A stretch of 64,000 bases of DNA, taken from the NCBI GenBank assembly GCA_902702965.1, contig CACRXP010000392.1:323764-387763 (forward strand), in the 5' to 3' direction. The notes under the pieces are model-generated. The model saw only the letters and a program-made list of their open reading frames with translations, was not told the DNA's origin and did no database searches. This stretch comes from Spirometra erinaceieuropaei. Lineage: Eukaryota; Platyhelminthes; Cestoda; Diphyllobothriidea; Diphyllobothriidae. The position numbers and the translations under genes were made by a program. Position 1 is the stretch's first letter. Each line of letters starts with the position of its first letter. Below, piece by piece: positions 1-10,655 of the stretch.

Positions 1-1472
1 ACTACCTGGTCCAGAGAGATCGCAAAGAGGCTGAGATTCCGACCCGGGTACAATTTAACATGTAGCAAACGTACAATAGGTTTCATCGTCATTCCCAACA
101 AACCCACTGTCACAAGGATAACAAAGAGAGTGCCTGTTACGATAATACGTTTCACCTCCAATCCTTGGATGCCCAATTTCTGTTCGTCAACAAGAAGGGC
201 CAGTGACAGACAAACTGCACCCCGGAGACCACCGTAAATGAGGACGAACTGCTCCCGAAAGGAGATGCTCATGTCATTGATGCGAAAAATGTTGATCAAC
301 CAACTGAGCAGTAGGACAACGAGGGTTCGCGCCACCACGCAGATAGCAATTCCCCACAAACAAAAGCCGCTGCTCCAATGCAAATCCGAGACAAATAAAC
401 TAATTCCAATGAGGAAGAATATGAGGCTCTCACAGACTTCGGCTATTTGTTTTACTATCTGACGCAGTGCAATCCGGGAATCATTGGAAATGTTGTTGAA
501 TGCATAGGCAGCCTGAACAAGGCCACAGCCAACCATAGCAATAAGACCAGACCAGCCGAGACAGTCTCCCAAAATGTAGGAAAGATAAGCTAGGAGTATG
601 AGGAGTAAGGCAGAAAATTCAGACTTGAAGCGAGTTAGAATACTGGAAATGACGCCGAAAGCGACTCCTACACCCAGTCCACCAAGACTGATTGTGAAGA
701 AGGATGCAAAGCCGTTGCCAACATCGACACTAGAGACGGAATCACTATTTATGAATTCTTTCATTATGCTGTAGAGGACAATTGTCACGGCGTCGTTGAG
801 AAGAGACTCACCGAAGACCATGTGATAGAGACCAAGATTGACACCGGTCTCTTGGAAAATTTCTAACACTGCAACCGGATCTACAGCGACAATCATCGAG
901 GCAAAGAGGAAGTAACTATTGATTGTGATTTCTGGAATGTCGGGTTCCATCGCACCGGCCACATCCAGGCCGAACATTATCCCTCCAATGAGGAGAAAAC
1001 TGAGAACTGTTCCTAGTACAGCGTAAATAAGTATGCTTCCAAGGTAGTCGACGAATGTTCGATTGTAGAGAGCGTAGGACGAATCGAGAACTGCTGGAGG
1101 AAGCAGAAATTTGAAAAAGTAGGTCGGTGTAAGCTGCCAGACGGTATTACGAAAAGCATTCTTTTTGCCTGAAAATTTGATGGCTCCAAATATGACACCA
1201 ACGACGATCAGAGTGATGGACTGAGGAACATAGTCCGGGAGGCGGGGCACTTTGGGATAGAAGGTCCGGAAGAGACAAATGGAGATGAGAAGGAGGAGTA
1301 TATCGAAGTATATTTCGAGGCCCTTATAATGCCACTCCACGAGGTTCACTTGAGGTACGATGACGTGTGAATCGTTGGTCTGACCGTGACTCCCACCAGT
1401 CCCACTCCCCACGGCACCCCACCCGGACGAAAAGGAGGAAAAAACGAAGAAACAGCCGCCTATTAGGAGCAT
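1..1472 (-). CDS. Na+/H+ exchanger (SLC9/NHE family), N-terminal 490 codons, runs off left edge
   Basis: Electroneutral exchange of external Na+ for internal H+ across the plasma membrane; controls pH and volume in this family. The frame is open from the ATG at 1472 to position 1, with an in-frame TAG just upstream (1481-1483) that supports this start. Residues 1-19 look like a signal peptide. Seen in order: several membrane helices, the conserved FLLPPAVLDSSYAL segment (amiloride-site helix), VDPVAVLEIFQETGVN, the FGESLLNDAVTIVLY block whose ND pair is typical of electroneutral exchangers, a helix rich in AEVCESLIFFLIG, and FVLIYGGLRGAVCLSLALL near codon 430. The C-terminal regulatory tail lies outside the window. 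There is no intron in about 1.47 kb, which is notable. With no stop or frameshift it looks functional. I cannot tell which NHE subtype it is; the ion-pore motifs resemble plasma-membrane NHE1-3 more than organellar types. Confidence 0.93.
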   Translation of the reverse strand, partial: MLLIGGCFFVFSSFSSGWGAVGSGTGGSHGQTNDSHVIVPQVNLVEWHYKGLEIYFDILLLLISICLFRTFYPKVPRLPDYVPQSITLIVVGVIFGAIKFSGKKNAFRNTVWQLTPTYFFKFLLPPAVLDSSYALYNRTFVDYLGSILIYAVLGTVLSFLLIGGIMFGLDVAGAMEPDIPEITINSYFLFASMIVAVDPVAVLEIFQETGVNLGLYHMVFGESLLNDAVTIVLYSIMKEFINSDSVSSVDVGNGFASFFTISLGGLGVGVAFGVISSILTRFKSEFSALLLILLAYLSYILGDCLGWSGLIAMVGCGLVQAAYAFNNISNDSRIALRQIVKQIAEVCESLIFFLIGISLFVSDLHWSSGFCLWGIAICVVARTLVVLLLSWLINIFRINDMSISFREQFVLIYGGLRGAVCLSLALLVDEQKLGIQGLEVKRIIVTGTLFVILVTVGLLGMTMKPIVRLLHVKLYPGRNLSLFAISLDQV

Positions 1473-3093
1473 GAGAAACAGCTAAGAATCAATTTAACCA
1501 TCCTATTTAGCGCAACCGGTGCGAAATTTAGATGATCGTGATTGGTTGTCGTTGTGGCCACCCAATTTGTGTCGTTCACTTTTCTTCTAGGAGTAATGCA
1601 CCCAGAGTTAACGGCATAAATTAGCCAATCATGGGAAGAGATCCAGATATACAAAAATTCGATCATAATTTGACCAAATATGGTACCACAGATAATATGC
1701 TACCACTTACGCTAACTGCATACCTGAAGAGATAGCTTTAAATCATTTTATCGGTTGTGTCGCATGACTATTTTTCAGCAACACTTCTCAACTAATGATT
1801 GCCCGTGTTGTCTGCAATTTCAAAATTAAGCGGAAGCCACGTATGTCCCCCCGTCATCTGGAAAGATCAGTGAACGCTGTTCCCACATGACCTTGGATAA
1901 CCAGGCGTCCCCAGGATACCGGCGATAAATTAAAGCTTTGCACATCTATTAAAGCATCTCGGGGATTCACGCGCCAAGCAATGGAACTATGAACGTTTTT
2001 AGGCCACTCGACCAGATTATACAAGAAGCACAAATTCATTGGGTTGGCGGGTTGATGCTGTCTCACAGGACATATCTTCTGTTTGTATGAATTTCTTCTC
2101 TTATCCTTCTGGTCAGTGTGCTAGGACCTAAAAGTGTGCATTATCTGGAATTTGAAGACATTAAATGGTAATAGGAACTGACGCATTTAGCATGCCATGC
2201 CTTCGACGAATATTTCATAGACAATTCAATATCTGTCTCGGCCCGACTTACTATCAATCTGAAAGACTGGAAGTCGGCATAGACTGAAATGCTCAATACG
2301 TCTCTAATTTAGACTATTTAGGGGCGGAAGTGAATGTCCTCCACAATTACTTTGGAAAAAGCAGTAGATAATAGAAGCTTTTTCAAACACATGACTGAAA
2401 AATTTACCAAAGACCAAAAACTCATAGAAATCCCTCATTATTATAAAGTTCAGTTTCCAACAGACTTCGCTACAGACGATGATGTTAAAAATTGGAAACT
2501 TGCAAGTTTGTTAGTATGAAGGATTCAAGAGGCAGGAGCGTTCACTTACTCTGAAAGATGACCTCATAAAGAGGTTGATTTGTGAGTACTTGACGAAAGA
2601 AAACCTCTATTGAATGGAATTTTTTTCAACAACTAGAAGGTTGGAATCCCAAAAGATTCACATATATGATAATTTGGATTCCTGACCGAAGCCCTAAAAG
2701 GAATGCTTCGGATAATCAATTCTTTAAAACGCACGACAACAAAATGAAATATCAAATTAAGGCGACGTTTATGGGTTGAACAAATGTTTATCCCTGCTTG
2801 ACCCCTTCACAAGACAAATCCACTAACTGATTTACGTCCACTCACCAATTGTTAAAGAGAAAGGTTTCGAGCCTTGACTGTCATGCTGTTTGGACAAACC
2901 AAACAATTATACAACGAATGTAAAGTACAACGTTCAGGTTTTTGTACACATGGCCGATGTAACCGATCATCTGCGGGTTTTCTGTCATGCTATACAGTGT
3001 ATATTTTGGGCGTTTAAACTCCCGACTCATTTTGCAAATATAGTTCCTCTCGTTAGGAAGGTGACATACTTTGGGAAACTGTAATCCCTATTG
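1473..3093. other. intergenic, no gene recognised
   Basis: AT-rich sequence upstream of the exchanger start. All open frames are under 75 codons and none resembles a known family. It presumably holds the exchanger promoter and 5' leader, but I see no convincing TATA box or other defined element. Confidence 0.5.
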
Positions 3094-3160
3094 TGTGTTA
3101 ATTGTTCTTGTGCACCCAAGTCTGATGACGAGCCGAGGAACTAGCCTCGAAAATTACACA
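3094..3160 (+). ncRNA. hammerhead-like ribozyme motif, type III layout, degenerate
   Basis: Three nested helices surround a hammerhead-like core. TGTGTTAATT (3094-3103) pairs with AATTACACA (3152-3160), with one bulged T, as stem III. CTTG (3107-3110) pairs with CAAG (3117-3120) as a stem I hairpin. CTGATGA follows at 3122-3128, then a stem II hairpin (GAG at 3130-3132 with CTC at 3146-3148, extended by one pair beyond a C-C mismatch), then GAAA at 3149-3152. That is the order expected of a type III hammerhead. Departures from consensus are an extra C between CTGATGA and stem II, extra bases around the cleavage position (G3104-T3106) and T3121. It may be a worn copy from a Penelope-like element, a class known to carry hammerheads. 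Confidence 0.4.
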
Positions 3161-4395
3161 TAAAAAGTTACAGTTTTCTAAAGAGTTTCATCTAGGGATG
3201 CCCGTTTTTCAATTCATAGTTAATTTCATAGATTTGGGTAAATAACAGCATGCAAAGAAGAATCCCATCTGAGCATATTTCAGCTTATTCGTCTTAAATT
3301 CCCCGCATTCCTCCTTAAACCTCCTTTAAAATATGATTTTCCGCTTTAAAGCTTTAGTACAGCCAACGCTCTAGCCACCCGGATTCGAATTTCACCAGAG
3401 CGCCGAGTTTTTCACAGTTGGGTCAATATAATTTATGCGGAATCTGCCAAAACATCTATAGCTTCCTTTTGTTTCTAGGCCTACTTCACGGTGAGAACCA
3501 AATTGCCCTACTTAGTTGATACTTATGTGGCCTATTTCTTGAGAAAATAAATTATTTCGCAGGCTACGTGTCAAGTGCGGGCGGTCCAATGCTCCTAGTG
3601 GGAGTTCAAAACGACCGCTGGCATTACGCTTCATTCTGAGAGCCTAACAGATCTGGCTATATAGTTGAATCATGCCGCCCTTCATCATACAGTCGCCACA
3701 TGTCATGAAATAGCCTGGGATTATATGTTAGGTGCCGATTCTCTGTGTAGGTCTAATTTTTCGCTGGCCTTTAACAGTAACGGTCTTTGCCCGGGTGCTA
3801 CTAGTATGCTCTTTGGGGCTGAAGCCCCGATTGGCACTCAGTTAAAAATGTAAGACGACAGCACTTGTGAGGGATTCGAATCCCTTCAGTTTGCTACAAG
3901 GAGTGTTTCACAGAGAAACACGATTTACCAAAAAGTATAAAGATATGCATTGGTCAGAACTTTACCGAATTATCCAACTTTTATTGCTCATTGCAGCTCC
4001 TATTTGTTATGAAGAAAGAACCCTGAGATTGATGTTGTCATAGTTGTGCTAAGACAGTCTAGAAACGACACCGACTTCGCGAGATGGCGGTCGACATGAA
4101 ATTTGTAATAGTAGTGGAAGTTTCATGGGCATCTCAGTTTGTTTTAGCAAGGAAGAATGTAAATTTGAAAGTACCAAATTTTTCTATCTCTCTTTTCAAA
4201 TATCCTAAAAGGTCCTGCAATTACGTTTTCCTATTTGCCTCAGTGATGGGAGTTTATCTGGTTGCTTTTATATGGAATCTTATAGTTTCTTGTTTTATGC
4301 CAAGTATAACGTTTGTTTTTTCCTCCCTGAATTCTGTTTATTGGAAGAAAACTATGTAACCTAACGTTCGGACACAATACATCATATTTACGTGT
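3161..4395. other. intergenic, no gene recognised
   Basis: No supported gene. A 91-codon hydrophobic open frame at 4084-4359 directly precedes the transposase relic but matches nothing I recognise. A short self-complementary stretch with TTCGAAT in its centre (about 3874-3889) resembles a T-arm or B box but lacks the rest of a tRNA. Confidence 0.4.
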
Positions 4396-5460
4396 ATGGC
4401 TATTACGGCTGAGACAGGTGATTGGCATAATGGACGCAAATGTAATCCTCCTAGGTGTTGTCATATTGGAACGCCCGTGGCAAACCACATGACGTTCCCC
4501 GTACACAGCGGGCGTCTGCGGGATGACAGGTCATTCCGCATGAAAAGTCAGAAGCAGCACCACAAAGGCACTTCACCTTTCGGGGACTTGCCAATTGATA
4601 TGGTAGCTAGCTTTCCAATTGACTACATGCACCTTGTCGGTCTCGGTGTCATGCGGAAGCTCCTGTATATGTGGCGGCTGGCTACGGGCCAGCAGTCCGT
4701 CACAATAAATGCCTCCATAAAGCAGTGCAGTCAGTGTTTGCCTGCGGAATTTTCCCGCAAGTGCAGACCTCTTGACTGTCTGGAATTCTGGAAGGCCGCG
4801 GAATACCGCCAATTCCTATTGTACATAGGCCCCGTTGTTTTAGCTTCCCATCTTGACTCATCACGCTATGAACATTTCCTCCTTTTATTTGTTGCCATTG
4901 TTATTTTTTCCCATCCAATTATGCACAAAACATTCGTTGATTTTGGACGTTTGTTATTAGATAAATTTATTTCAGATTTTCCAATTTTTTACAGTGCTGC
5001 AGACGTAGTATATAGTGTTCATTGTTTGGTCCACTTCCACGAGGGCGTCAGTGGTTTTAGAGTGTTGGAAAATTTTTCCGCTTTCCCTTTGAGTCTTTTT
5101 TGCAAACCCTTCGCAGTACCATCAAGGGCCCCAGTAATGTAGCGGCACAGGTGTACAAACGTTATTCTGAGACGTTTGCCTGAGTTGCCAACTAGCTCAC
5201 TGCTGTTGGACGACGATGAGGGGGTACCACGGTCGTTTCAGTTGCCGCGCAGGTCGACCGCTATTCTTCACAATGGCTACGTATTGTCCACCGAGGCGCC
5301 TGATAACGTTGTGCTAATTGGAGAACGACCGTTTGTACTGACATCTGTGTCGGTTTCCGAAATAACGTATCGCCCCTTCGAGGACTGCGTTGACCTTTTT
5401 ACAACTTCTGTTTCTTCTTCTCGTTTGTTTATTTTCAAAGCACAAACACTGCTCCCCTAA
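4396..5460 (+). pseudogene. TNP2-like (CACTA/EnSpm type, Transposase_21-like) transposase relic, copy A
   Basis: Fragment of the transposase of a CACTA-like DNA transposon, which would cut and paste the element by a DDE mechanism. Residues of the 248-codon frame (4396-5142) include GTSPFGDLPIDMVASFPID followed by YMHLVGLGVMRKLLYMW, the hallmark stretch of this family, then a WKAAEYRQFLLYIGPVVL block and a VVYSVHCLVHF block. Around 5100 a frameshift leads into another frame with TIKGPSNVAAQVYKRYSE, and the C-terminal beta-rich part continues at 5176-5460. The N-terminal zinc-binding and first catalytic regions, present in copy B, are missing or unrecognisable upstream. It shares domain order with copy B (7155-9102) but is clearly diverged, so the two are separate old insertions and not a recent tandem duplication. 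Confidence 0.75.
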
Positions 5461-5592
5461 GTGATATTACTTGTAAATATGTTTCTTTTCATATTGGCAA
5501 ACAGTTTTACTTAATCCTTCTGTTGCACACGTTTAATGTACAGTGATTTTATTTGTATGGGTATTCCCATGACCCATACATCCTTGCAGATG

Positions 5593-6775
5593 TATGCCGT
5601 AGTTGAATTTGTCTCCGACAATTCAGTGGCCGTTGTTGTCAATTCATGGTTTTGTTGAGAAAACTATGTTGTCTGGCCAAAGAAGCGAGAGATGCAGCAT
5701 CTGCTTGAGGCTACCCGACGGCCCTTCGATAGCGCAATAGTGTATGAGGTCAAAGTCCTCAGGGACGGCCTTAATCTAGATAAGGCACGGAAGTTGGCCC
5801 AGAAGGCAGAACTTACAGACAACCTTTCATCGTCAGAGCCGGCTACTTTAGGAAGTGGCATGAGGACAAAGTACGTTAGCCATACATTACTTTTTTTCAA
5901 AGATATCCTAGAAGACTGACGCCAGATTCGGACGACGACAATGACCAGTTCGACATACGAGGGCACACAAAGAGGCGGTTAGGCCCATGGCCTGTACCTC
6001 CAGCTGTACTCCGGAAGGTCTCATTGGCTTAAACGACCGTCAGGTCAACAAAAGATAATATGCCGGGTCCCTCCTACTGTTAACCAAGACAAACAGGAAA
6101 GACGTCTTATTAGTAATCGTGCCTTATTACATTGTCGCTTGGGCTGCCAATCGACGAGAACATGCCTCCTCCACCGAATTACTGTTACCAGGAAATTAAA
6201 CAGCAGATGTCATGCCATAGGTAAACCGATTGAAACCGTTCTTTAATATACTACAGGAAACAATTGGACGTCCTTTCAGAGCAAGTGCTCCGGTTGAATA
6301 ACAATATACAAGACATGAAGGTCATGCTTGCAGACAACCGACGAGCCTTGCAAACGGTGAGCTTCGTTTCGAAAGAGAAGCCCTCTCTTCTTCAGCTGCC
6401 TCTCCGGACGGCGGATGCGTACCATGACGTTGTCACAAAAATCGGATCGGACAATGGCATAGCACAGGAAGCGGTATGTAAACAAGCTTAGACACCGTTT
6501 ATGGCTTATAGGTAAAACGTCTGTCCACCGTGGGAGGCAGAACTGAAAAGGAGTTCATACGTAATCTAGAGATTATTATCTCGAGTTTATTATGTATTTG
6601 AACACCTACAGATGCCATATGAAACAATGAGCAGTGTCGAGGCTGCCGTTCAGAAGTAATTCGGCAAACAACGATTGAATGGTTCCACGGAACCCGAGAT
6701 CGATACGGCGGGCGAGCAAAACGGCGACGTACTGCCGATATAGTACATAATTTTCTGCCAAGTAATAACAACACA
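5593..6775 (+). pseudogene. second gene of TNP2-like transposon copy A, decayed
   Basis: The frame starts MYAVVEFVSDNSVAVVVNSW at 5593, is broken by TGA at 5659-5661, and continues in the same frame to 5919 with a KARKLAQKAELTDNLSS segment. Further pieces lie at 6264-6485 (a heptad-like stretch, then LPLRTADAYHDVVTKIG) and 6511-6775 (STVGGRTEKEFIRNLEII, then a basic IEWFHGTRDRYGGRAKRRR end). As I recall the family, an AVVEF...VEVVP-type N-terminus and a GGR/GGxxxK C-terminal domain form the companion protein next to TNP2-like transposases in animals. A polypyrimidine-AG just before 5593 looks like a splice acceptor. The gaps between pieces may be introns. The function of this companion protein (DNA binding, TNPA-like) is inferred. 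Confidence 0.55.
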
Positions 6776-7154
6776 TTTAACTAGGCTCCCCTGGATAGTT
6801 CAGCGACCAGCCGTGACTTTTTGCCGATTGGTCGACTGCAGCCGTATCGGCATGTTTCCCAGGGACGCGCAGGAGTGAGCATACGCTGATACTGGTATCG
6901 ATTTTTATCGATAGCATGGCGTGCTTGCTTGGCGTGGTCGCCCCTGCAGGCGCCCATGGGCGTCACTTCCTGCCTTGCCACGCTGCTGAGCGCACTCAGA
7001 CCTGTCCTGAGCTTTACCTTTTCTAGTAACCCATACTATTGAGTTTAACCGTTTTCGTTTCTTCATTTTTAGACCAATTTCCCGGAGAACTTATCGTAGG
7101 CGTGTCGAGAGAGAGAGAGAGTTTAGAAGCCGTATACGTACAATTGCTGAGATA
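6776..7154. other. spacer between two TNP2-like transposon copies
   Basis: GC-richer spacer without a recognised gene. It contains the palindromic ATCGATTTTTATCGAT near 6898-6913 and a short GA microsatellite at about 7109-7121. It may hold the end of copy A and the start of copy B, but no terminal inverted repeat starting CACTA could be identified by eye. Confidence 0.35.
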
Positions 7155-9102
7155 ATGAGGGAGAAGTACCCGCCAAAGTCATCATCTTCGTCCTCAGGTT
7201 CATCCACCAGCTCAGAGTCAATAGATACCCCTATGTCGTCTTCGGTGGACACATCGACGTCGATGACTGAACAGTGGCAAAGTCCTTTTGAAGAGCGTCC
7301 CGTGTCCCTCCCAACTGAGGTGCAGGTAACCTCACGAGACGTGCTGCGATCCTGGGCTGTTAGTGCTGAAATACCCCACCAGCATCTGACCAGTCTGCTG
7401 AAGGTGATGAGGCAGATGACGCCAGAGGAGCTGTACAGCTTGCCCTTGGACGCACGAACACTTCCCGGCGGAGCAGGCGATCTGCCACTGGTAACGGCAT
7501 TGGGCGGCGGTGAGTACGTTCACTTAGGACTTGTAAAGTAGTTGACTGAGCAGTTACGTGCCTTTTCCATGAAGGTGGGTGGATAAAGAGATAGTAGCTT
7601 ACTTGGCCATTGACGGTCTTCCTATTCATAAGAAGACCAAAAGAGAATTTTGACCAATTTTAGGCAGAATTATCCAGCCTTTTGTTGGTCATATTTTTGC
7701 TGTAGGAATTTATTGTGGGCAGGGAAAGCCGCCCGATGTTCAGTCGTTTTGTAGACCTCTAGTTGACGAGTAAAGAACCCTTTGAAGTTCAGGTCTGCGT
7801 GTCGACGACATCGACAGAACGCTGCAGTTTCGCCTGGCAGCCGTTATCTGTGATGCGCCTGCTAGGGCATTCATTAAGCAAATTAAGAACGTTAATGCAT
7901 ACTATGGTTGTGAACGTTGCTATGTAAAAGGGGAGTACCTTGACAAAGTAGTTTACGACAGTGTGTCTGAGCCTGCTAGGACGGATGAGGACTTCTTGAC
8001 TCCTTTTGATGGCAGTCATCATGTCGGTATTTCTCCGTTACTTGTTTGTAATGTCGGAATCATAAGTGCATTTCCTCTAGACCCCCTTCATTTAGCTTAC
8101 CTAGGTGTACTAAGAAGGCTGTTGAACTTGTGACTTAGGAGCCCAAGGGAGAACGCTTTTAGGTTGTCAAGGGCAGCAGTAAGTACAGTTAATGAAAGGC
8201 TCAAATCACTGAATGCGTACCTGCCGCGGCAATTTTCGCAGCGTGCAAGGTCTCTAAATGATATAGACACATGGAAGGGCACGGAATTACGTCAGTTTCT
8301 GCTTTACACAGGCATAGTGGTGATGCGATACGTTCTTCCGCGTAGGTATATTAAGCATTTTTTATTACTTGTAGCTGCAGTACGCTGTAGGGTGAGGCCT
8401 CAGTCCTGCAAACAGTGGGTTCCCTTTTGCAGGCATTCGCTATGCAGGTTTGTTGAGAAATTTTCATCTTTATATGGTAAGGCCGAAGTGGTGTACAATG
8501 TTCACAGCATTGTGCACCTACCGGACGATGTACTAAGACACGGTCCATTGGATAGTTTCTCGTCGTTTCCATTTGAAAGTTACATAGGCAAACTGAAGCG
8601 GATGCTAAGGAAACCGTCACAGCCACTGCAGCAAGTAGTACGCCGGCTAGCCGAACTGCAAGGCCACTGTCAGGCGGACAGCAGTCAAATGCAGTGGACT
8701 TTTAAGTATGAGCATTCTAATGGCCCCTTGCCGGAAACGGGTGGATGTTTTAGTCAGTTTCAGTTTATTTATATCAATAATCTACTTCTTGGGACGTCGC
8801 CCAGTGAAGGATCAATAGTAATCGATGGAAAGTTAATTGGCATCCAAAACATCATCCGTTATGCGTCGGGCAACGTAGCAGTAGTTTACGTTGAGTACGA
8901 TGATATAGAAGATAATTTTTTTTATCCTACCAATTCATCGCAATTAAAGATTTTCAAGGCAACTTTAGGTACTGTACTCAAGACCTACCCACTTTCATTA
9001 TCGGTGCGCAAGTATGCCTGTTTTCCAATCAACGACGACTACGTACTAATGGAAATCCACGGACGTTGGGACGCCGCGTATCAGCAGTGCTTCGCAACCT
9101 AA
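7155..9102 (+). pseudogene. TNP2-like (CACTA/EnSpm type) transposase relic, copy B, nearly full length
   Basis: The best preserved transposase of its class in the window. The first frame (7155-7541) starts with a serine-rich tail and runs through LRSWAVSAEIPHQHLTSLLK and a DARTLPG motif to GGGEYVHLGL, the usual N-terminal domain. From 7603 another frame carries LAIDGLPIHKKTKREF, GHIFAVGIYCGQGKPPDV, VICDAPARAFIK, YGCERCYVKGEY and FPLDPLHLAYLGVLRRLLN, then runs open through 8164-9102 (WKGTELRQFLLYTGIVVM, VVYNVHSIVHLPDD, ESYIGKLKRMLRKPSQPLQQ). Four in-frame stops lie between 7651 and 8134. Two of them are TGA where the family has Trp, the simple result of G-to-A decay. Between 7541 and 7603 the frame shifts. 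It is followed by its companion gene at 9330. Confidence 0.8.
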
Positions 9103-9329
9103 GTACAATCGACGAAAAGATGATGGCTTTGGACGGTATTTCTCCCTCATATACTCAGCAAAAAGGTCAGTCGCACTGTTGCTCCCACCGTTCATCGGTC
9201 ACTTTCCACGTGTCCTACAACCCTACAGTCCCTGACCTTATGATACGTGGATGGTGAAGGGAGGCAGTGATTACCAATATAGCATTCCCTACAATAACCT
9301 ACTGTTTTCTTGTTGGGTTGTAGATCATC

Positions 9330-10063
9330 ATGTCTCAGGAGTTACCTCCCGATGAGAATGAAAAGAACAAGAGGAAGTCGAAGAATCCTTATGACCCCCT
9401 AGTTTGGGCCCTGGGGGAGATGCCAGAATTGGCGTCGACGTCGGTAGGGCTACCTACTGTTTACCGATTTTCGGTTTCAGGGATCTGAAGGGGAGGCTAC
9501 CGATTCCAGCTCAACCATACCGGGTTGTGCATCTCCAATTTACACGGGTAAGCTTCTAGGTACTGTATGCGACTCGCGTAGGTCATAACCGTCTTTTTAA
9601 TACACCTAGGCGGACGGGACGCCCAGGGCCTCAGCAACCCCGCCGGCGACGCCGGGCCAGTATGAGGCAGGGACTGCGGTGGTTGATGCATTCCGTCGCA
9701 ATGCTAATTGGTCAGGTCTCCGAGATGCGTCAACAGCAGGCAGCAATGATGGACCTCCACCACGGCCACCGGGGCATGTCCAGCAGCCCTTGTGAGTCCA
9801 CCAGATTCAATTTGAGTCCGGTAGACACTCCGGAGCAGCTGGACGCCCTCACGAACGCCCTGGGCGAAGAAGCTTATCGCCACCAACTGTAACTAAGTTA
9901 TTCATTTCTTTCTTAGGTGATGTACCTTAGCTCGCTTGGCGGGGACGCCGTTTTATCCTTCGTTGACAGAGTGTTCGGAGCGCTGTTCTCCGAAGACATT
10001 ACCTCGTTTGTCACCTTCTGTGGGCGACAACAGGAAAAGAGGCCGTTCTTCGGAACGCTATAG
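9330..10063 (+). pseudogene. second gene of TNP2-like transposon copy B, decayed
   Basis: Opens with MSQELPPDENEKNKRKSKNP after an acceptor-like TTGGGTTGTAG. It then breaks and is recognisable again at 9662-9892 as LRWLMHSVAMLIGQVSEMRQ followed by SPVDTPEQLDALTNALGEE, and at 9919-10063 as VMYLSSLGGDAVLSFVDRVF ending in GRQQEKRPFFGTL. This is the same architecture as the companion gene of copy A: charged N-terminus, coiled-coil-like stretch, then a C-terminal SLGG domain. The last two blocks are split by a 28-nt GTAACT...TTCTTAG stretch that looks like a very short intron, but joining it exactly gives a stop, so either the junction is mutated or the gap is not an intron. Role inferred from position only. 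Confidence 0.5.
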
Positions 10064-10213
10064 TCAGTTGTTCTGTAATTTTTAGTGCAACTTTCACTAA
10101 CATATAATTAATAGCAATATTTATTCACATTAATTAGTGTAGTACTATGCACATATTTCTTATGCATGCTGTTAGAAACTCGAATCGTGTGATATCCCAC
10201 GCATACATATAAG

Positions 10214-10655
10214 CAATGGTAGGGGCGCTCACCGATCGTTCATATGGAACTCACTCGTTCCGTTATGCCTTAAGGGCTCTCTCTCGAGCGCAACCAGCAG
10301 CCGCACAGCGGCGTCGATATATAGGCAGAATGATATTACCGACAAAGACAAGGGAGACTGGAATGGCCATTTCTGGCTTACTAGCCGTCGTCAGCCAGTC
10401 ATACCCAAGCCCGAAGTGTGGAACACCCGAGCCTCGAACTCGCGACCTGTTGGTTTAGAAGTCCACGCCTCTACCCATCGGGCCACGAGTCCGTTGCCCT
10501 GTCGGTTTTCGATCGGGAATATACAATGGTAGGGGCGCTCACCGATCGTTCATACGGAACTCACTCGTTCCGTTGTGCCTTAAGGGCTCTCTCTCGAGCG
10601 CCACCAGCAGTCGCACAGCGGCGTCGGCTAATAAACCAGAAATGGCCATTCCAGT
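10214..10655 (-). repeat. tRNA-Arg-derived 311-nt repeat, one full and one partial unit
   Basis: One complete minus-strand unit (10214-10525) is followed by the start of a second (10526-10622), 312 bp downstream in register. The tRNA-like head lies at about 10425-10493 on the minus strand. At about 10623 the second unit switches abruptly to plus-strand body sequence (GGCTAATAAACCAGAAATGG), so the block ends in an inverted junction. Open frames of 80-169 codons across it are coincidental translations of the repeat. Confidence 0.8.
10352..10406 (-). ncRNA. type I hammerhead-like motif in the 311-nt repeat
   Basis: On the minus strand: GGG and CTGG (stem I, 5' side), CTGACGA, C-GGCT...AGCC-A (stem II), GAAA, TGGCCA (stem III/loop), T, then CCAG and CCC (stem I, 3' side). 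The core and all stems match the plus-strand copy at 40821-40875. The only systematic departure is C-A instead of G-C at the base of stem II. Confidence 0.5.

Noticed and set aside
7651..8134. TGA at Trp positions in transposase copy B, which could suggest a code with TGA as Trp (as in flatworm mitochondria)
   Set aside because: The same frame also has TAA and a TGA not at Trp, and other elements here carry TAA and TAG; nuclear decay is simpler.
9891..9918. 28-nt GT...AG stretch as an intron in the companion gene of transposon copy B
   Set aside because: The exact join creates a stop codon; kept only as a possibility.
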